The notes under the pieces are model-generated. The model did not search any database, was not told where the DNA came from, and saw only the letters and a list, made by a program, of their open reading frames with translations. 64,000 bases of DNA from Nitrospirales bacterium (lineage in GTDB: Bacteria; Nitrospirota; Nitrospiria; Nitrospirales; UBA8639). Location of the stretch: NCBI GenBank assembly GCA_031315915.1, contig JALDRK010000010.1:1-64000 (forward strand), written 5' to 3'. Of this stretch, positions 8,381-15,897 are shown one piece after another (the stretch's first letter is position 1; every line of letters begins with the position of its first letter). Position numbers and translations under genes: made by a program.

Positions 8381-9828
8381 AATCATTTCGAGGCCAGATT
8401 CGACATTCGGCTCTGGCGCTCGTCATTGCCTTGCTCGCTGCTTTTACTGGGCTGATTTATTGGGGTTTTGAGCGAGCGCTCAACCAGTATGTAGATAGCC
8501 GTTTGGTGGATCTCGCGAAAACCCTTGGCGGATTAATCGAAGCCCAGCCGAATCTTCTACACACATCCACCCAAGAAATACTCAACTTTGATCTCCGTGA
8601 GACCTCTGAAGAGGAACAACGCACACTACGAGAGGCATCCCACTTTATCCTCGTGCTGTCTTCTGATGGAAAACTAATTTGGAAGGGGGCAGCTGCGACC
8701 CCCCGGCCACCAATCACCGATGCCTTGCTCTCTCAGGTTCAGCAGGGTCAGATTGTGCATGATACGGTTCATCCCCTCAACGCTACTCCAATTCGACGGG
8801 TTTCAGTCCCGGTACCAGAGCAAAAGGCCCCGCACTATATACTCCAAGTTGAAACACCTCTTCGTTTTTCACATGAAGCCCTGCGCAGTCTTCTCATGCT
8901 GCTGGCAGTCTTCTCAAGCATCACGACTGTCTTTGCATGGTTAGGGAGTGATTGGGTAGCCAGAAAAGCCTTATCCTCCGTCAAAATCCTCAGTACGACG
9001 GCAGAGAACATCTCAGGGCCACCTTTTCGAACACAATTGACCCTCAATCCACCATACCGAGAATTTAAGCCGCTGACCAAAGCGTTCAATGCCATGCTCG
9101 AGCGAATTCAAAAAGATTTCGAAGGCCAAAGGCATTTCGTCGACCATGCTGCACACGAAATGCAAACTCCCTTAACCGTTCTTCAAGGAAATATAGAGGT
9201 GACACTCCAGAAAGCTCGAACGGTTGAGGAATATCGAGAGGCGCTATTGACGAATCTGGAACAAGTAGAGCGGTTAGTGGCTCTGAGTCGCTCACTTTTG
9301 ACCCTGGCCAGGTTTTCCGGCGATCGTTCTGCCGTTCAACTTGTGCCGCTTGAGCTTGAGCCGGTGCTGCAGAATCTCGTCGACGAACTTACCGTACTTG
9401 CCGAAGATCAACAGATTTCGCTCACCCTCAAGCCTCAGCCTGTGCCACTGGTGCTGGGAGATTCAGACCGGATAAAACAATTATTGATCAATTTGCTCGA
9501 TAATGCCATTCGTTACACCCCACCCGGCGGAACGGTTGTGGTTCGCTTGGAAATGAGGGAGCATAATGTGGCCATTGCGGTTGAGGACTCCGGCCAAGGG
9601 ATTGAACCGAAACACCTTCCGCGTCTTTTCGATCGTTTTTATCGGACTGATTCCTCTAGGGTAAGGAACTCTGGGGGAACCGGCCTTGGACTCCCTATCG
9701 TTAAGGAGATTGCTGAAGCTCACCACGGAACGGTCACGGTCCAAAGCGAAGTAGGAAAAGGTTCTGTATTCACCTTGCTTCTTCCAGTCTTCAACAACGT
9801 CCCGCAATCCTCCAACCCTTGCCTGTAA
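8377..9828 (+). CDS. Membrane sensor histidine kinase, partner of the OmpR-type regulator
   Basis: 483 residues. Membrane helix at about 11-31, a periplasmic sensing domain to about 167, a second helix at about 170-190, and a HAMP linker to about 245. The dimerisation and phospho-acceptor box is DHAAHEMQTPLTVL with H260. The ATPase domain shows the N box NLLDNAIRYTP, G1 box DSGQGI and G2 box GGTGLGLPI. The layout is that of the CusS/EnvZ class. It starts inside the stop of the regulator gene, so stoichiometric synthesis is likely. The periplasmic domain shows no metal-binding motif that I can name, so the signal stays unknown. Confidence 0.92.
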   Translation: MKSFRGQIRHSALALVIALLAAFTGLIYWGFERALNQYVDSRLVDLAKTLGGLIEAQPNLLHTSTQEILNFDLRETSEEEQRTLREASHFILVLSSDGKLIWKGAAATPRPPITDALLSQVQQGQIVHDTVHPLNATPIRRVSVPVPEQKAPHYILQVETPLRFSHEALRSLLMLLAVFSSITTVFAWLGSDWVARKALSSVKILSTTAENISGPPFRTQLTLNPPYREFKPLTKAFNAMLERIQKDFEGQRHFVDHAAHEMQTPLTVLQGNIEVTLQKARTVEEYREALLTNLEQVERLVALSRSLLTLARFSGDRSAVQLVPLELEPVLQNLVDELTVLAEDQQISLTLKPQPVPLVLGDSDRIKQLLINLLDNAIRYTPPGGTVVVRLEMREHNVAIAVEDSGQGIEPKHLPRLFDRFYRTDSSRVRNSGGTGLGLPIVKEIAEAHHGTVTVQSEVGKGSVFTLLLPVFNNVPQSSNPCL

Positions 9829-9980
9829 ACTCCGCTCTTTATTCTCCCATTTCTGAGAAATCGATATCTCTGAATCCAGCCCAACAGTCGTTTCTCTTGA
9901 ACTTCGAATATCTCTCTCCATTCACGGGTTTTGGTGGACCGTGGACAGGTTAAAGAATCACCAACCCAGATGAAGATTTC

Positions 9981-10008
9981 TTCATGGTCTGTTCATGGTT
10001 TGTTCATG
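9981..10008 (+). promoter_or_regulatory. Tandem 11-bp TTCATG repeats, likely response-regulator site 1
   Basis: TTCATG occurs at 9981, 9992 and 10003, exactly 11 bases apart, in the context TTCATGGTYTG. An inverted partner (atgaag) lies just upstream at 9970. The array stands about 90 bases before the small gene at 10098 and directly after the two-component genes. The spacing fits tandem binding of an OmpR-family regulator. A possible -10 is TACAGT near 10018. The same array occurs again at 11047-11074. Confidence 0.72.
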
Positions 10009-10097
10009 CTAATTCGGTACAGTGAGTGCACAGGACAGAAAAATATCCACAAAGAAAAAAGGGATGAAGAATCAATTTCAGGCAGGAGGCAATAACG

Positions 10098-10385
10098 ATG
10101 ATGGAAATACATGCACTTCTTTATGGGAGTATACCTCTATTGAGTGCGGCAATAATACTCATGGCTTGGGTTAGTACCTTACCTTCTTTGTCTCTTGACG
10201 TTCCCATTACGTCTTTTCGAACCAGACATTGGTCCTTTGGTCGAACACAAACTGTTTTAATGAGAAGACGATTCGAAGTCGATGACAAGACGGACGACCT
10301 TCCAATAACTACTGAATTCCCTATCCTGGCAGGTTCGGAAAGATGGAAGAAGAAGGTTTTGGGGAGTGATCCAAGGAAAAATTGA
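10098..10385 (+). CDS. Small membrane-anchored protein of unknown function
   Basis: 95 residues, with the strong ribosome site GGCAGGAGGC before two ATG codons. One N-terminal membrane helix (about 8-28, SIPLLSAAIILMAWVSTL) is followed by a basic, then mixed polar tail of about 65 residues that would lie in the cytoplasm or periplasm. No family recognised. It is the first gene after repeat array 1 and is followed six bases later by the next small gene, so the two probably form an operon controlled by the upstream two-component system. Confidence 0.62.
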   Translation: MMEIHALLYGSIPLLSAAIILMAWVSTLPSLSLDVPITSFRTRHWSFGRTQTVLMRRRFEVDDKTDDLPITTEFPILAGSERWKKKVLGSDPRKN

Positions 10386-10391
10386 AGGTAA

Positions 10392-10694
10392 ATGATTATG
10401 ACAAAAAACAGAAAGAAAATTAGAGCTCAGGTTTTTGTTCACGAAACTCAGGATGGGGCGAACTGTGTACCGTACAAAACACTTATAGGTTACGGAATTG
10501 GTAACCGTGTGATTGTGGACGGAGCTGGGGAGCACCTTTATTGCGGTCAGGAATTTGAAAGTGTGCATGCGGCTTTAAATGAAGCGAAGCGAAGAGCTTG
10601 TAAGGCAATAGAGAAGAAATTTCCTCATGTTGGGGAACATGAGATTATGTGGGATGTGGTGCTTGAGCCGGTTTTAGGCCCCAGCCATGCGTAA
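10392..10694 (+). CDS. Small soluble protein of unknown function
   Basis: About 98-100 residues; the start may be ATG 10392 or ATG 10398, both after GAAGGT. The protein is mixed alpha/beta in look, with a basic N terminus (KNRKKIRAQVFVHE), a glycine-rich turn (GYGIGNRVIVDGAGEHLYCG) and a C-terminal helix (ALNEAKRRACKAIEKKF). No signal peptide or membrane helix. No family recognised. It follows the membrane protein gene at 10098 and is followed by a strong hairpin at 10711-10753, which probably ends this small operon. Confidence 0.62.
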   Translation: MIMTKNRKKIRAQVFVHETQDGANCVPYKTLIGYGIGNRVIVDGAGEHLYCGQEFESVHAALNEAKRRACKAIEKKFPHVGEHEIMWDVVLEPVLGPSHA

Positions 10695-10710
10695 CGCATA
10701 AGGAGTCTCC

Positions 10711-10753
10711 ACCAGGAGGTCTCTTCGAAATGTAATGAGCGAGGCCTCCTGGT
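10711..10753 (+). terminator. Strong hairpin after the small two-gene operon
   Basis: ACCAGGAGGTCTC (10711-10723) pairs with GAGGCCTCCTGGT (10741-10753) over 13 positions with one wobble; the loop is 17 bases. There is no clear T run, so it may act as a terminator or as a 3' stabilising stem. The rest of 10754-11032 shows nothing else. Confidence 0.55.
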
Positions 10754-11032
10754 TCTGAAAGGTGTATATCATTGCCTCGGTCGTGATCTCAGGAAGAAAA
10801 AATTCCGATCAATGTGGGGGAATCTCTGTCTGCCTAACGAGGGGGTATCTCAGAACTCTCGCGAGGAGCGGAGTCACACATGACTATCCCCTCACCTAAT
10901 CGATAGTGAGCGAGCCAGTCGCTCCATTTTTACTTTTCACCTCGTCCGTTTGGCGTTTCTATTCACCCATTCTTTGCCCTACCGGTACACGTAATTTTCC
11001 AAGTCCTGAGGCTTTACGAAAAGCCAGTCCCT

Positions 11033-11074
11033 TTCATGAAGACTTCTTCATGGTTTGTTCATGGTTCGTTCATG
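11033..11074 (+). promoter_or_regulatory. Tandem 11-bp TTCATG repeats, likely response-regulator site 2
   Basis: TTCATG at 11047, 11058 and 11069 has the same 11-base period and the same TTCATGGTTYG context as site 1. A fourth copy at 11033 is out of phase (14 bases away). The array is about 70-110 bases before the GTG start of the nucleotidyltransferase gene at 11145. A TATGTGTATTGT stretch just downstream could hold the -10. Two matching arrays within 1.1 kb of one OmpR-type gene pair support a local regulon. Confidence 0.72.
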
Positions 11075-11144
11075 TTGTATGTGTATTGTTTAAACAAGCG
11101 ATAACCGAGGGCTTTCTCATAAACCATATGACAAGGAGGGCAGA

Positions 11145-12089
11145 GTGAAAAACGCATATCGACAATCTCCGCATTGGGCAGTCATTTTGGCGGGAGGTAA
11201 CGGCGTGCGCATGCAACCTATGATTCAACAGTGGTTAGGAAAGCCCAAGCCAAAACAATACTGCACCTTTTTCGGCAACAAATCCATGTTTCAGTACACA
11301 GTAGATCGGGCGATCCTACTTACGAAACCGGAGCGAACAGTTACCGTAATTGCGAGGAACCACGAACCCGAAGCCTGGGCACAATTAGATGGAAGGGCCT
11401 GCGGCAAAGTCTTGGTTCAGCCGAAAAATTGTGACACAGGGCCAGGAATTTTTTTGCCACTGACCTATATTCGTGAAAAAGATCCCATTGGCACTGTAGT
11501 GATCTATCCGTCTGATCATTTTGTTTATCCTGAGCATCGCTTCTTGGAGTTAATCGAGCGCGCTGCATGGATGGCCGAATGGGTTACAAATTGTCCAATT
11601 CTTTTAGCAGCTCCTCCAGATCGTTTGGAGTTGGAGTATGGGTGGATCATTCCTGACCAAGTCCATTCGATAGTGGATGGCTATCCCTTATTGACCGTTG
11701 AAAGGTTTTTGGAAAAACCTAATGTGATGCAAGCGCGTGAAGCAATGGCGGCAAACGGAAAATGGAATACCATGGTTTTAGTGTCAAAGATCGAGGCAAT
11801 CTGGAGCCTCGGATGGAAATTGGCGCCAGACATGATGGTGTTATTCGAACAACTTGGAAAGGCAATCGGTACGTCGGAAGAATCTAAAGTTCTGAAAGCG
11901 ATTTATGCAGCCATGCCGAACAAGAATATCTCATTCGATGTGCTTCAACATGTTCCTCAGGAAATTATGACCATGGAATTGCAAGGGGTCCTCTGGAGTG
12001 ATTGGGGCCACCCCAAGCGAATTGAGGAAACATTACAAAGGGTGAAAACGGAGCCTTCTTTTGCAGGAGGTTACCTGGCCGCTGTGTAG
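11145..12089 (+). CDS. Mannose-1-phosphate guanylyltransferase-like sugar nucleotidyltransferase
   Basis: 314 residues from a GTG start behind AAGGAGGG. The N-terminal nucleotide-binding motif is AVILAGGNGVRMQP (about 12-25), followed by KPKQYCTFFGNKSMFQYTVDRA as in GDP-mannose pyrophosphorylases. Also seen are PKNCDTGPGIFLPLTYI, VIYPSDHFVYPE (metal-binding region) and a VERFLEKPN block. The C-terminal isomerase domain of the long bifunctional enzymes is absent. The expected reaction is sugar-1-phosphate plus NTP giving NDP-sugar for glycans or compatible solutes. The tail (VLWSDWGHPKRIEETL) also fits the family. It follows repeat array 2, so it is probably controlled by the neighbouring two-component system. 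Confidence 0.8.
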   Translation: MKNAYRQSPHWAVILAGGNGVRMQPMIQQWLGKPKPKQYCTFFGNKSMFQYTVDRAILLTKPERTVTVIARNHEPEAWAQLDGRACGKVLVQPKNCDTGPGIFLPLTYIREKDPIGTVVIYPSDHFVYPEHRFLELIERAAWMAEWVTNCPILLAAPPDRLELEYGWIIPDQVHSIVDGYPLLTVERFLEKPNVMQAREAMAANGKWNTMVLVSKIEAIWSLGWKLAPDMMVLFEQLGKAIGTSEESKVLKAIYAAMPNKNISFDVLQHVPQEIMTMELQGVLWSDWGHPKRIEETLQRVKTEPSFAGGYLAAV

Positions 12090-12294
12090 TCGGCATTCGG
12101 ATGAATCAGAGGCCTTATTGACCGGCTTTATTTGTCCGTCAGAACAGGAATACTGGCTAAACACAATCAATCATTAGCGGGGCTGGAATCACAGCAATTC
12201 TGGAATTCAATGAGGTCATGAGGTAGGGATAGGTTCTATTGCAGTCGGATCAGGTCGAGCAGAAAAAATAACCATCAAACAAAGGAGGTATCAA

Positions 12295-12450
12295 ATGTTA
12301 TTAGAAGCCACAATCACTTTGCTGAGTGTGATGTTGATGATGTGGGCAGCGGCAATCTGGGCGTCCTATAGGGAAGATCTTGGGAAACGAGGGCCCTTAT
12401 CTGTTGAAAAATGGTCTTCAGCAAACGATCGGAATAAAAAAGCTGCCTAA
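12295..12450 (+). CDS. Very small single-helix membrane protein, 51 residues
   Basis: ATG 12295 stands behind a near-perfect ribosome site (AAAGGAGGTATCAA). The frame runs 51 codons to TAA at 12448-12450. One hydrophobic helix spans about residues 5-24 (ATITLLSVMLMMWAAAIW), followed by a charged tail (YREDLGKRG and an NDRNKKAA end). It is followed by a good hairpin at 12493-12526. The ribosome site, helix and downstream hairpin together make it a convincing gene although it is short. No family recognised. A position between the nucleotidyltransferase gene and another small gene suggests envelope function, but this is inference. Confidence 0.66.
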   Translation: MLLEATITLLSVMLMMWAAAIWASYREDLGKRGPLSVEKWSSANDRNKKAA

Positions 12451-12492
12451 ACCAGAAGTCATGGGATTTTTGGCTCTTATGCATCACAAATT

Positions 12493-12526
12493 GTCTGTCA
12501 TGCCCGTACAAATGGGCATGGCAGAC
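12493..12526 (+). terminator. Hairpin after the 51-residue membrane protein gene
   Basis: GTCTGTCATGCCC (12493-12505) pairs with GGGCATGGCAGAC (12514-12526) with one wobble and an 8-base loop. It lies about 40 bases after the stop codon. A strong T run is missing, but the stem and position fit a terminator. Confidence 0.6.
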
Positions 12527-12680
12527 TTCCTAAGTTGAAACGAGAATTCAACGGGCGCGAGAAGGCCAGTCGAGAATTAAAAAAAATTTCTGGGTCTTAC
12601 CTTGAATGTATATTTAAATATCTAGAGCCAGCTTTATTCCCGAGGCACCCCCTCTTCATTAGTGTAGGAGACAAAGGATA

Positions 12681-12944
12681 ATGAACCACATGCATTGGAA
12701 ACCCCGTGGACTATACGATGCCATGTATGAGAAATTTTACGAAGCAAGACAAGACGCAACAGGATATGATTTGGGGCAGGGACCTGCCGCGAAGGTGCCG
12801 CCTCCAACCGTGAAGGACTTAAACCCTTTGAAATGGTGGTCTCTAGACCGACCCAAACGCTTGGCAGCGATTCGCCGCGTTCGCGACCAATTCCTCAATG
12901 AAATTCTGAGGCTCAGCGTAAAACCAGAAGAGGCAACTTCGTAG
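12681..12944 (+). CDS. Small basic soluble protein of unknown function
   Basis: 87 residues. The ribosome site AAAGGA lies two bases before ATG, with AGGAG further upstream. The protein is soluble, aromatic-rich and basic (HWKPRGLYDAMYEKFYEARQ, NPLKWWSLDRPKRLAAIRRV). The C-terminal half is probably a helix. No signal peptide, membrane helix or known domain. It stands alone, with about 230 bases of upstream DNA after the hairpin at 12493-12526. Short length and lack of a recognisable family keep confidence moderate. Confidence 0.55.
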   Translation: MNHMHWKPRGLYDAMYEKFYEARQDATGYDLGQGPAAKVPPPTVKDLNPLKWWSLDRPKRLAAIRRVRDQFLNEILRLSVKPEEATS

Positions 12945-13562
12945 TAATGAGAGGAATCAGGAGAAATTCGAAGATGGGTCTCAGGAACGGAGAACCCTCA
13001 ATAGCATAATTCGAATAGTGCGCTTGTCTCTTATCAATTTTTCCGAATCCCTTTTCGCTTTCAGATGAAAAACTTGCTATTCGATGGTCCCCAAGAATGT
13101 ATACTACATAATTTCCGCGCCTGTTTTGCAGACAGAAGAGCACGCACCTGGATTAAGTTCACGCTTCAACCCACCTAGTACACGGCGATTTCTTCAGTAC
13201 GGATGGCACCTTTCCGAATGCCAACAGGTTCACGATTGTTGGGAATGGTTGCTCCATGGCTGCTGAACCAACAATGATTGAATAGAGATGATTCAAGCAC
13301 AAGTAAAAGTCTGATCAGTATTTCGTGATTCAGAGCCTCTGGTTCCCCTGTTGTGAGAAAGTTTGGTTCTCCCGCTGGAGACCTTGGAGTTCAAGATGTA
13401 TAACCACAGCATTTTCACACGTGACGGGAGTACCCGTAGTTCAAACTCTTTGCGCCTATCACGTATCTATAGCCCTCCCAACCGAGGAAAAACTGTCGAG
13501 TTCTTCCTCGGTCTTGTTCCAGTTAGGCCAAACAAAACCTTATGGTCTCGTTTTTGTGGGTG
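12945..13562. other. Intergenic region, 618 bases, no gene supported
   Basis: Lies between two convergent genes. Open frames on the plus strand (13084-13266 and 13325-13576) have no ribosome site and unlikely residue composition, rich in S, C, P and W. No hairpin with a T run or repeat was found. Confidence 0.45.
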
Positions 13563-13892
13563 TTAGTTCTGTCTAGTCATGTGTTCCTGTCCACTCGGCT
13601 CGTTTGGCTCCTCTGTCTGGTCTACTCCCATTAATTGACCGGCTCGACGGATTTTCATACCTTTATTGTACGATGTACTTGCAGCATTCAAGGCCTTGTT
13701 TTCGTACAAATTTTCTTGTCCTGCATCATAGGCCGTTGACACATCCGTCACCGGACTTTGGGATCCCTTCATGGGATAACCCGGATGTTCCGGAAGCATA
13801 GATGGATTACCAAAGGCCACCGTCGCCAATAAACATGTTCCCGCTAAACTTCCTAACACTATAATAGGGTTACTTTTTCTTCCGTTTTTCAT
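13563..13892 (-). CDS. Small exported protein of unknown function
   Basis: 109 residues from ATG 13892, set by AAAGGAGGCGTT directly before it; an earlier in-frame ATG would include the ribosome site. A Sec-type signal peptide is clear: basic MKNGRK, hydrophobic NPIIVLGSLAGTCLLATVAFG, then mature start near NPSML. The mature part of about 80 residues is polar, with many N, S, Q and E residues (TAYDAGQENLYENKALNAAS) and no cysteines. Predicted periplasmic. No family recognised. Large non-coding stretches flank it on both sides. Confidence 0.72.
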   Translation of the reverse strand: MKNGRKSNPIIVLGSLAGTCLLATVAFGNPSMLPEHPGYPMKGSQSPVTDVSTAYDAGQENLYENKALNAASTSYNKGMKIRRAGQLMGVDQTEEPNEPSGQEHMTRQN

Positions 13893-14649
13893 AACGCCTC
13901 CTTTAGGAAACATAAAAAAAACCATTAAAGGTCATTCTCGTACCCGGGGCATCTTCTAGGACTTAGACCAGGTCTTATACGATGAATAAAGCATATCCAA
14001 TACCAGATATCAGTCATTAAATTAGTCAAAATAATCATAGTAATATTGAGGCTTTAGACCTACACATTACCAAAAACATAGCCATTAGGAATCATCGCCG
14101 CCAAATAGGGTGGTGGATTTCTTGTGTTCCACCGCGTTATATCGTGGATCAAATGCTCAATGAAAGAAAATTTTAAAACCTTAAAGGAGACCGCCTTTTG
14201 GCTGGATATGCAGTCCTACAAATACTCGTCTGCTATCGCGCAACGGCTGACTCTCGACTGTTGCCATACGCCTGTTTTTTTTGTGAGGAATGAGACGGAT
14301 TGTCTTAATAATACCTTCACGGATCTTCTTTGTTAAAAAATTGGTAGAAATGGCTAGAAGACTCAGCTCATCCAGCCAGTTTCACTCATCGACTGATCGT
14401 AGATTATCGGAAAAGGACAGGAATTAAGAGAAATTTAAGAGGGAGGGATCTGGTAAACAGACGTTCATAGATGGCAAAACCTTCGAGGCAAATTATCGAT
14501 GCTAATCATGTTTCTTCACTCTCTTCCGCTGTCAGGGATAGAATACCTGTTCAATTACCCCCCACGACCGCACCCCACATGATTGTCAAGCCTGAGTTCG
14601 AGGAAAAGGGTTCGCATCTGCATGAGCTCAAGCTTCTATCCATTAATAC
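13893..14649. other. Intergenic region, 757 bases, no gene supported
   Basis: Upstream DNA of the exported protein gene and downstream DNA of the flavin reductase gene. Plus-strand frames at 14124-14336 and 14471-14653 lack properly placed ribosome sites. No sigma-54 element in the correct spacing was found. It may hold decayed DNA, but I recognise no gene relic. Confidence 0.4.
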
Positions 14650-15375
14650 CTAATACCCTGCAAACTCTTCAGTACGGATATCGGCTTGGCGAATGCCAGC
14701 ATTCCTGAGGATCGCTTGAAAGGATTTCACCATGCCCGGAGGCCCAACAATATAGTATAGAGGCGATTCTATACCTTGAAGGTGCCTGGTCAGCATGGCG
14801 TGGTCCAAGAGACCGGTTTCCCCGGTCCAGGAATAATCGGAGTGTTCCAGTTGGGTCATGGTGCCGACAAAGGTGTAACCGGGGATCTTCTGCTGAAGAC
14901 TTTGGAGTTCATCAAGAAACAGCGCATCTTCGGGACGACGGTTTGAGTAAAAGAGGACGAGACGATGGGGAAAATTGCATGTAGCCGCTTCCACAAGCAT
15001 ACTTCGAAATGGCGTGATCCCAATTCCACCGGCAAGAAAAACCAGCGGTCTCGCGGCACTCTCAGGCAACGTTAATTTTCCAAATGGACCTTCAATGTTG
15101 ACCATCGTATGCAAAGGCATCCCCGTCAACACACGCTTAAAGGCCGTATCTCTCAATCGCGTCACCACCATAAGGCGCTCCTCCGTCGGAGCGCTGGCAA
15201 TGGTAAACGCCCGGATGTTTCCCTCGGAGTCGGTTTCCGGTGGATCGAGGAGCATGAGATCGATGAACTGCCCGGCTTGGAACAAAAAGCCGGCTGGTCG
15301 TTCAAAATAAAAGGCCATCGTTCTTTGGGCCACTTCCTTGCGTGCCATCAATCTGACTCTATACTGAAGATTCAA
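14650..15375 (-). CDS. Ferredoxin-NADP reductase-like FAD/NAD(P)H oxidoreductase
   Basis: 241 residues. The N-terminal FAD-binding barrel shows GFLFQAGQFIDLMLL and the flavin-contacting block RAFTIASAP (about 55-63). The NAD(P)H-binding domain follows with VFLAGGIGITPFRSML (about 112-127), LVLFYSNRRPEDALFLDEL and YYIVGPPGMV. There is no iron-sulfur domain, so it is a stand-alone FNR-type module passing electrons between NAD(P)H and an unknown partner. The frame starts with TTG 15375. A better ribosome site (AAGGAGAAGCG) serves an ATG at 15382 that is out of frame and stops after seven codons, so either TTG is used or a single-base indel lies at the 5' end. Confidence 0.82.
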   Translation of the reverse strand: MNLQYRVRLMARKEVAQRTMAFYFERPAGFLFQAGQFIDLMLLDPPETDSEGNIRAFTIASAPTEERLMVVTRLRDTAFKRVLTGMPLHTMVNIEGPFGKLTLPESAARPLVFLAGGIGITPFRSMLVEAATCNFPHRLVLFYSNRRPEDALFLDELQSLQQKIPGYTFVGTMTQLEHSDYSWTGETGLLDHAMLTRHLQGIESPLYYIVGPPGMVKSFQAILRNAGIRQADIRTEEFAGY

Positions 15376-15497
15376 CGGCCATCACGCTTCTCCTTATTCG
15401 CTACATCGTTCATGATATAAATTCCTTCCTTTCATGACGACCATTACGACGAATCCACCAACCGAAGGTGATCTCCTATTTTATTGCGAATGAAGTC

Positions 15498-15859
15498 CTA
15501 CGCCAACTCTTCCAGAAGCTCTTTCAAAACCACCGCGGTTATGCTCCTCGTCAGCGGCACTATACACGAGAGTGAGCGTTTTTTATGGGAAAGCCGTCAA
15601 GCTCTTTTAGCGCTTTCCTCGGTTCAGCGGAGGAAAGCTCCTTTTTTCGATAGCGCTTGCTCTTATTGAAGGTCTCCCATTTGTTTTGATCATGTCCGAA
15701 CCATTTCGGAGAGAACTGCTCGGCGCTACAAATCATACAGCCATCCTGCGGGAATTCGCCCGCTCCTTGCTTATCCCGCGCGGCCGAAATCCGATCCACC
15801 AGGATTCTGGTTCCATCGTGCGAACTCGGCTCACGATAGACACGTTTGATGCGTATCAT
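15498..15859 (-). pseudogene. DUF488 family gene, broken by several frameshifts
   Basis: The start MIRIKRVYREPSSHDG and ILVDRI is that of DUF488 proteins. The frame is then lost: the neighbouring frame gives RPRGISKERAN, matching the family WPRG-x-SKE block, and runs into a TGA. The original frame resumes with KWFGHDQNKWETF and ELSSAEPRKALKELDGFPIKNA. A further slip is needed to read LVYSAADEEHN, and another for AVVLKELLEELA before TAG at 15498-15500. At least three indels separate recognisable pieces, so no normal product is possible. The family is a small conserved protein of unknown function. The gene lies beside another wreck, the transaldolase at 15898-17205. Confidence 0.85.
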
Positions 15860-15897
15860 GGGTTCACTTTTTCAAAAATAAGAGCTACTTCTCTTTC

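Noticed and set aside
10906-11148. 80-codon plus-strand frame before the nucleotidyltransferase
   Set aside because: It lies across the TTCATG repeat array and promoter, has no ribosome site and an unlikely composition (many S, F, W, C).
14471-14653. 60-codon plus-strand frame next to the flavin reductase end
   Set aside because: The purine-rich stretch upstream is too far from the ATG, and there is no family resemblance.
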